DNA of 26,176 nt from Evernia prunastri (taxonomy: Eukaryota; Ascomycota; Lecanoromycetes; Lecanorales; Parmeliaceae), in assembly GCA_003184365.1 (NCBI GenBank), contig NKYR01000232.1:1-26176 (forward strand). Reading direction: 5' to 3'. The stretch's first letter is position 1, and each line of letters opens with the position of its first letter. Positions 19,510-26,176 of this stretch are shown here, piece after piece. The notes beneath the pieces are model-generated. The model saw nothing but the letters and a program-made list of their open reading frames with translations, was not told where the DNA came from and did no database searches. The translations under genes and the position numbers were made by a program.

Positions 19510-21830
19510 ACATACTTTCAGCTACGGAAGTTGTACCCAGATCTATCACTGTAACTCAATTTCGCAGTCGACTGAATAATCGTGTTTACACCCGCGTTAG
19601 GCGCTATAAAAATATTGAATTTCTTGAGATTTATTTTTGAAACGTTATTCCCAGTTGTGGATTCGAGCTTCTGACACTTCTCTCGAAGATGTCTGAAGAG
19701 TTTATTCCTCGAGAAAAAGATTGTTTCGCATCTGCTACAAATATGATCAATCTCTTTATGAATGAAATGCACATCTTGCACGCTATTCTAATCATTTTGA
19801 CTACTCTCGTAAATTCTCTTCTGATTTCGAAAATTTTCCTGAACGTTATCATCGTATTTCACAGACTGATCTTCTGTGATATAATATCCTCAGAATTCAA
19901 CGAATTTCTCGTATTCATCGTCGAGACTTTCTTTCGTATTTTCTTCGAAGGCTTGATACGCTCTTTACTGAGATTGAAAACGAGATCCTTGATTGTATTA
20001 AGATCGTGTCGAGTATAACTGTCGGTTTTGATTGTTGAAAGCAGAGTTAAAAGACAGACGTGTCGATGGCTGTTGAGAATCTGACTTGTCTGATGATGCG
20101 ATAATCTGTGATCTCTGAGATAAATTTACGCTTGAGCGTTGATCTGATTGAGATAATCTGCTTAAATACTGAGAATACTACGACGACTGATAAGCCTGAA
20201 TATTTTGATAGATAGAATAGCGAAATTGTAGTTCAGATCGATATGAGAGTCGATAGTCTGCTTGATATTCAGGCCGAAGGCTGGATTGATCGAAGACTGA
20301 CTGATCTTCTTCGCGATTGAATAAATTGTACTGATTATACTACTCTGTGAGTTTGCTTTCGTAAGGACAAGATTGTCGAAACGTCTGAAAGAAAGATTCA
20401 GCGATGTTTTCGAAATCTACATTTCTCTCTTTATGTCTGCTTGCGTAGAGTTATTATATCTACTTATAATCGTCGAGGATCGTAAGAAATAAGTTTATCG
20501 TAATAATATCTTCGAGCTTCTTGATGTCACGACGGAGTTCAAGATCGAGATCATTGTAGATGATATTGAATTGATTCTTGACCAATGTCATGTCGGTATT
20601 TTTGACTGATCTCAAGATTTTCTGAGCATATTCTCGAAACTTTCGTCGAGAACTTGTATCTCGCATGATGTAGCGTTCTCGGAGAATCACGTCAATAACT
20701 ATCGTAGTAGGTTGCTTGAATCTATCTAACAGCAATGTAATTTATTTCTCAACACTATTATCGAGTCTGATAATTCGTTTCTCGATAGATGAAAGCTCTA
20801 CGGTCTATCATTTCAGAGCGATGTCTTTCAAACTTATTCAAAGATTGTCTCGAATTAATGCATCACTCTTGATCACAACAAGATCCTTGACTCGCTTAAT
20901 GAAAAGATGAATATCACGAAAATAGGTCTTCTTTTCCGTATGCTCAAGAGAAGAACCTATGTTGACTGACTTGCTTTCATACATTGAATTAAAGAATTCG
21001 AGATCACTTGAATTCTATCTAGGCTGTCTCGAAGGTGCTTCATCAACGTCATCGACATCTGCAGAGTCTATCTCGTCGAGCGATCTCTGAGGATTTGAGT
21101 CGAAAAGGCTCCGCAACAATCCTTGTAGAGCCGTTCATTGTTCTTGTGAAAAATCAATATTCTGTCATAACTGATCTGTCGAAGAGACCATTTCTGGTTC
21201 GATTGAGTGATCGTATATGACTTTCTCTGCTGAGATAGCTCTGATGATATAGTTGATTGTCGAGTCAGTTGAGATAGTTGTCGATGAGATTTGGGGAGTT
21301 GCTTCTGTAGATGATGGATTTCGTAGTCGTTGGAGTGCATCGATATCTTTGTCGAACTTCTTGAGAGCAGATCGTAGGGACGTTCGATCGATTGCTTAGT
21401 TCGATGATCAGACTGATGCTTTCGTAGAATTGAATCTCGCTCGAGATCGATCGTCTCGTACTGTGATAAGATTTAAGATCTCTCGACTGATGAAAGAAGA
21501 ATAAAAATTGCTTCGAACGACTTGTCTCACTATTTCCCGAAAATTATCGTCGAGAAGATCTGTGTAGGCGTGATCGCTTTCAAGAAATTCTGAAAGCTGA
21601 AAGACAAGAATAACGATGTCTCGAGAGACTGGGTTTAGAACAGACTGAAAGAACGTCACGGTGACTGATTGAGATCGATATAAAGAACGAATCCTCTTGA
21701 TCAATAGACGGTAATGACGTACTCAGTTTCTGATGAGTTTTAGAACTAAGGATCTGATGTAGTAAGAACTGCTGATACGTCGAGATTGATGCGTTGATCA
21801 AGCAAAAGAATAATGCTATTGATCACGCAT
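19510..21830 (-). pseudogene. Element B gag remnant with Cys/His finger
   Basis: Gag is traceable in fragments. The 5' part (about 21068-21800) is Ser/Gln-rich, with a piece LLDDNFREIVRQVV. The middle part has YFRDIHLFIKRVKDL (about 20930), the conserved core LRERYIMRDTSSRRKFREYAQ (20460-20735) and a Q/S/Y-rich disordered region (about 20030-20400). A finger CSRCETIFFSRNKLFRHLREKC (19674-19739, C-x2-C-x12-H-x4-C) stands where this fungal Gypsy group has a C2H2-like motif instead of a retroviral CCHC knuckle. Stops occur mainly at tryptophan positions. Confidence 0.7.
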
Positions 21831-21850
21831 TAATCGGGTGTTGCTATCAT

Positions 21851-22005
21851 TGTTATAAGGTTATCAAGTTGAATGTAATAAGCATGAAGATTTCTATGGA
21901 GAGATCTGATGTTTTAGTATACATGTCAAGGCTTGCCAAGTCACTATCTTCATCGTCTCTGCTCCTTGCTCCTTCCTCCTGTCAATGCAATTCATGCCCA
22001 TAACA
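21851..22005 (-). repeat. 5' LTR of Element B
   Basis: 155 bp, same length as 14872-15026 and about 94% identical, followed by TATAT (22006-22010). At most of the differing sites this copy is the more damaged one. Confidence 0.92.
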
Positions 22006-22048
22006 TATATTAACGAGAACGTTGACTTATTTTGTTTTCGTTGACAAT

Positions 22049-22226
22049 TGATATAACCTTATCAAAGACTTTTAGAAAGCTTTCTACAGAAGATTACTAT
22101 CTGTCTGAGAAAGTATAAGAGAGTCTAAATCTTGCTTATACTAGTGTCTTCGGTCTTTTCTACTAAATAGCTTTCTGCAGATAAATGAATACATCCTTTT
22201 ACCACACAAGCAATTCGACCATAACA
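22049..22226 (+). repeat. 3' LTR of Element A, heavily damaged
   Basis: 178 bp, TGATATAACC to CCATAACA. Against the 5' LTR it shows dozens of changes, essentially all C-to-T or G-to-A, clustered at former CC, GG, TG and CA sites, with the last 70 bases almost unchanged. The short segment before it (22011-22048) resembles the stretch preceding the 3' LTR of Element B (complement of 15027-15065). Confidence 0.85.
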
Positions 22227-23155
22227 ATTTAATATCGTCGAAATACTTACTCGTATCTACTCGAAAGTAAACTTTATCTAAAAGTATACGATTAAACTAA
22301 AATATATCGTCGTAAATTAGAAAATGTCTATCTATTTTATATACGATTTTTATTATAACCTCGCATTATTAAATATAATTAGTATATATAATATTGTAAG
22401 ATAGAATTGAGCTAAAATACCTTAAATTTGTATATGCAGTCAATGTAAATCTCTAAATCACTACGCTCTTTAATATAGCGCACTTAGTTAGCTCGCTAGA
22501 CCTCTCGAGCGTAGAAACATCAAAATTTGAATATAGTCTTCTTGCAACTTAAATAACTTATTACTTTTCTATTACTTTTTGAAGATTTTTCTTTAAAATT
22601 ATAAAGACTTTTATGCGCTATTTACAGAATTAAAATTTCTTGAAATCGATTTTATAGATATTAATAAATGTTAAGTTGAAACTTTTTACTCTCAAGAAAT
22701 TAATGTTCTTTTTTTGACTTCATATACTTTAATAAGCAAATCTTATTATATAGTAGTAAGTTTAGTAGTTTAGTAGAACGATAAAATTATAGATTTCGTT
22801 ATAGTATTTAGATTCGATTTCGAATTATATTCAAAAAAAAAATCAAAAAAATCTAAAAATCTAAATAGTCTTTTGAGAATATAAGTTTCGTATTTTTTAA
22901 GCTCTCGCATTATAAATTAAATTTATAAACCTATACTTATATTATTATAATCGCTTAAAAAATAAAATTATAAAGTATTTAATACGTTAATTCAATTATA
23001 ATTCAAATTATAATATATAAATAATTAATATATATGAAAGATTTTGTTAATAATTTTAAAGCTAGTTAGAAAAAAGTCGTCGTTATATTAATTTTTAAAG
23101 ACTATTAACGCGCGATAACGATCGTCGTATTATTAATATTTATTCTTTTAATATC
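22227..23155. repeat. AT-rich degenerate repeat DNA
   Basis: No genes. Around 22380-22465 it matches, in inverted orientation, the first 85 bases of the window. The rest is TA-rich, poor in CC/GG, and not assignable. Confidence 0.55.
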
Positions 23156-23217
23156 TACTTTATTAAAAACTTACTTTATTAAAACTTAATTTATTAAAAC
23201 TTACTTTATTAAAAACT
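23156..23217. repeat. Short tandem repeat, four units of 15-16 bp
   Basis: Four consecutive copies of TACTTTATTAAAACT-like units (16, 15, 15 and 16 bp); the third has C-to-A and the outer two carry one extra A. It lies in AT-rich repeat DNA. Confidence 0.75.
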
Positions 23218-23774
23218 TCGACAAAGATTATTATATCTATATATAGAAAAACGCGCGATAGTCGTTATTTCTTGTAAATCGCTAATAACTATTATAACTT
23301 AATAATATAAATTATTATATTAATTATATATTAATAAATATTCATAAATATTCATAAAAATAATATTATAATATATAAAATATTTATATTCAAATATTTA
23401 TTACGATTATTATAGTCGTAAAAGTCTTTTATCAATTTAAAAGAGATAAAAGAAATTAAGTTATATTAGTATTAATCTCTTTATAAAAGTCTCTATTTAA
23501 ATAATTATCTTTTAAATAAATAAATTAATCTTTTATTAATTATAGACATCATTACGATCGTATTCTAGTTTCTATTAAAATCTTTCAGCACCTTTCTTCT
23601 TTATTTAATTTATAGAACTTAGCGAATCTTAATAGAGACCTTCTTCTATATACTAGTCTCTTATCATATAAATATTCGCTTCTTAGCTAAGTATCTTAGT
23701 TAATATATTTACATAGATCTTATATCTGTATCGATTCTAACACTATAATTAGCTTATTTTATACTTACTTTATT
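23218..23774. repeat. AT-rich degenerate repeat DNA
   Basis: No coding reading or recognisable element; composition as in the flanks. Confidence 0.5.
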
Positions 23775-24130
23775 CGATTTAGCGAACGAATTCAAAAAGT
23801 ATTACTATTAAAAGCTTTATTAAGATATTTTAATTAAAATAAGATATCGTATTTTTGAGAATAATTTATTATATAAACGAATCGAATTTCAAAGAGCTTA
23901 TATTGAGATAAAGAATCGTCTTTAAATTAGTTAATAATAATATATTACGACTAACGAATTAAAAGAATTCGTTATAATAATTTTCTTTCAATATATTAGA
24001 TTAACTTAATTTCGATTACGTCGTTCGAAAGAATACTATTAGAGATATCTAGATTTTTCACGACGCTTTTATTAAACAATAATTCGATCTATTATAATCT
24101 TCGTAAGACTATTATCTTCGCTAAATTTAC
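23775..24130 (+). pseudogene. Possible pogo/Fot1-like transposase N-terminal remnant
   Basis: One plus frame from 23775 reads RFSERIQKVLLLKALL and continues, with stops, through ISKSLY, RIRYNNFLSIY and LISITSFERI. The ERIQ-plus-helix start recalls the helix-turn-helix beginning of fungal pogo/Fot1 transposases, and the stop positions fit Trp and Gln codons. The match is short and degenerate; this is a tentative reading. Confidence 0.25.
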
Positions 24131-24576
24131 TCGTAGAAAGTCTATTATTATCTCTCTAATTTTCTACGAAGTTCTAATTATTTAAAAGAATATTATTTTA
24201 ATCTATTATGTTAGTAGTAATCGACATTTGACATTGACTTTCAATTATAGTATTATACTATCAAATAATGTGAACTGTCTAATAAAGACTATATATCGTA
24301 TTCTATCTAACTATACGATATAAATTACGATAAGTTTTAAACAATACATCAACACGAGTAACTTCACATTGTCTTAAACTTTCAGCTGTGTAAGATATAT
24401 AATTATTAAGAACTTTTTATTAATAATCTTTCAATAAAAAGTTAATAAAAAGTCAATGAAAATTTAATAACGCATCAATGAAGTATTAATAAAGAATAAT
24501 CTCATTGCAGTCTTATATTAATATACTTGAAAAGACTCTAATACATTATTAAATCTTACTTATCTTTATTATCTCA

Positions 24577-24577
<1 letters not shown>
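24131..24577. repeat. AT-rich repeat DNA, CA/TG retained
   Basis: No genes. From about 24210 to 24540 CC and GG are virtually absent while CA and TG are frequent, the same spectrum as Element B. I cannot name the source element. Confidence 0.45.
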
Positions 24578-24607
<30 letters not shown>

Positions 24608-24621
24608 GCTACTACTATTAC
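24578..24621. repeat. (ACT)n microsatellite
   Basis: About ten uninterrupted ACT units, then GCT ACT ACT ATT ACT. Confidence 0.95.
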
Positions 24622-26100
24622 TATATTCGCTATCTTATTATTTCGATCGAGTCTCAGCGCACTCTCAACTCTCTATACGCTTCTTTCGCGCTCTTTATCT
24701 ATTATATTATCGTAAGAAAATAGTGTAATAGTGACGCGCTATACTTCTTCGATGTAAAGTTTATATTTATTACAAAAATAAATTAATCATCGTTTAAATT
24801 ATCGCATTACGCTCGTTCGTTATTAGTGTTTTTATATTATTAGCTAGCTAATTAACGACTTTAACATATTTGCGATGAATCATCGCGAACTTAGATTTTT
24901 ATATCAGATTGTTTTCTTGCTATATATTCGCGGCGTAGTTTCGACTCGAGTTAGAAGCTTGATAGCTTAACTTGACAGTTCGAATGGACGAACTATTAGT
25001 TCTCTTAACAGTTCAGCTCTATCTATAGCGTAATATCTACGTATATTGCTTTTTTTTTCTTGCGCATCTAAAGTTAAGCTATTTCAATTATTCGAAAAAA
25101 GATGACTTTATTAGTTTTCGATGCTAAAATATGAGTGACGTGAAACGTTTTTAATACTTTATTATTCGAACTAACTTTCAGCGCTTAACTAGTATATATA
25201 AGTAGTCGTTTCAAGATTCTCTATACAGTCTAGAAGACATATCGCGTTTAACGTCGATATCGCTAAGTTTTTAGTATATATAGACGATAATTAAGAATTT
25301 CTGTATATAATTTAGAGGGCGCGTCTATCGTTAACATCGTCAAATAATATCGTAAATAGTATAATGTTAATAGTTAGTTAAAGTAAGCAAAAAATGTTAT
25401 TTTGACTTATCTCTCTTAAAAGAATATTTATCTTAATTTTTTTTTAATCTTCTTAATCTATTATTAGTTATATCATCTTTATTTAATACGAAGACTTTCT
25501 TATCGTTATCGTCGTTATCTTATCGCAGAATACGCATAAACTTATTTTGAATTATATCGCTCTCTGCTAAAATCTTATATATTAGTATTTTTTCAACTAC
25601 TCCTTAGATATTATAAATGCAATCGATGCGATAAAATTTAAGAGTAATCTATATCTTTAAAATTATATAATTGAATTAAAGTGATGAGATATTTTATAGT
25701 TCGTTATTATTATCGCTGTGTAAGTTATAGAGTCTAAGTTTATCGATTTTAAGTTTTAAACTAATTTGAAATTATAGATAAATCGTTCTTTTTATTAATA
25801 AGATTTGTATATAAAAAAAAAGCGTAATAATTTATTATAATTAAAAAGTTCGAAGAAAGTCGAAAACGCTAAGAAATTAATGAAAAAAAATTACGATATT
25901 AAATTTATTATAATATTACGTAATCATTAAATCGTTAATATTGTATTGTTAGAAATCGCTATTGTCATACTATAATAAAATGCTTATCGTTAATAACTTT
26001 AAAATAATCGAAAAAACTTTTTATCTTTTCTTTACTTATTAATTTAAAAATTAATCGTTTATCGATTTTTTTTTATTTAAAAAAAAGAATATTCTTGTTA
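24622..26100. repeat. AT-rich degenerate repeat DNA
   Basis: No genes and no element that I can name. CG-rich words (TCG, CGA, CGCG) survive against a background almost free of CC/GG. Composition turns normal only after about 26100, at the window edge. Confidence 0.5.
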
Positions 26101-26176
26101 GTATGCATTAATAGCATCTATGTTCATAGCACAGTAGAGGCTGGTGATAGTTGACTGCGCGCCTAGCGCAACACTA

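Larger units (their letters stand above)
14872..22005 (-). mobile_element. Element B: nested, full-length but dead Ty3/Gypsy chromovirus
   Basis: A 7,134-bp insertion with two 155-bp LTRs and a perfect TATAT duplication, placed just inside the 3' LTR of Element A. Coding order on minus is gag (21.8-19.5 kb), protease, linker, RT, RNase H, integrase, chromodomain (15.1 kb). Without its two solo-LTR insertions it is about 6,748 bp, close to Element A. Glycine and proline codons are widely changed to Ser/Arg/Glu/Asp and Ser/Leu, and tryptophan to stop. That is the outcome of GG-to-GA/AG and CC-to-TC/CT change, while CpA/TpG is abundant. No obvious tRNA primer-binding site is seen after the 5' LTR. 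Confidence 0.92.
7266..22226 (+). mobile_element. Element A: degenerate Ty3/Gypsy chromovirus, host of the nested stack
   Basis: Bounded by two 178-bp LTRs (7266-7443 and 22049-22226) and by ATTCA (7261-7265) versus ATTTA (22227-22231), a 5-bp duplication with one C-to-T change. Gag, protease, RT, RNase H, integrase and a chromodomain can be followed in order on the plus strand through many stops. Subtracting Element B, the LINE and the solo LTR with their duplications leaves about 6,670 bp, normal for such an element. Coding potential is destroyed: tryptophan and many glutamine codons are stops. Composition is extremely AT-rich from about 7700 onward, but the left LTR and the first 120 bp of the interior are hardly touched. 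Confidence 0.88.

Noticed and set aside
23156..23217. CRISPR-like spaced repeats
   Set aside because: The units are head-to-tail with no spacers, and the genome is eukaryotic.

Overview
This window looks like nuclear DNA of a filamentous ascomycete (Pezizomycotina). A Dothideomycete is plausible, but I cannot fix the species from the sequence. A short gene island of normal base composition, with spliceosomal introns of 53-119 nt, sits among extremely AT-rich blocks. Those blocks hold dead retrotransposons carrying C-to-T and G-to-A damage of the repeat-induced point mutation (RIP) type.

Layout. Positions 1-1925 are AT-rich degenerate repeat DNA with one undamaged GC islet at 1359-1625 (probable solo LTR). 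Positions 1926-6932 are the gene island: a kapC-type bZIP regulator (+, 4 exons); convergent to it, ARP5 of the INO80 remodeller (-, 5 exons); then DAD4 of the DASH kinetochore ring (-, 5 tiny exons, 72 aa, none long enough to show as an ORF). A TA-flanked miniature inverted-repeat element (7002-7237) starts 69 bp upstream of the DAD4 start codon.

From 7266 to 22226 there is one nested stack of mobile elements whose order can be read from target-site duplications (TSDs). Element A is a Ty3/Gypsy chromovirus on + (178-bp LTRs, TSD ATTCA/ATTTA, about 6.67 kb when the insertions are subtracted). It received a solo LTR at 9378-9546 (TSD GATTA), a truncated LINE at 9848-10812 (13-bp TSD), and Element B at 14872-22005 (a related chromovirus on -, 155-bp LTRs, TSD TATAT, about 6.75 kb net). 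Element B itself carries two solo LTRs, at 16972-17124 (TSD TCGAT) and 18195-18417 (TSD TCGTC). Positions 22227-26176 are further AT-rich repeat remnants; normal composition returns only in the last 75 bases.

The main observation is about mutation. Both chromoviruses have lost nearly all CpC/GpG. Element A has also lost most CpA/TpG (glutamine codons became stops), whereas Element B keeps CpA/TpG at the homologous codons. CpG survives in both. The short nested insertions and the left LTR of Element A are undamaged, although the right LTR of Element A is heavily damaged. So the window holds two different RIP-like context spectra and a clear stratigraphy. The three genes are intact; none of the transposon genes is.
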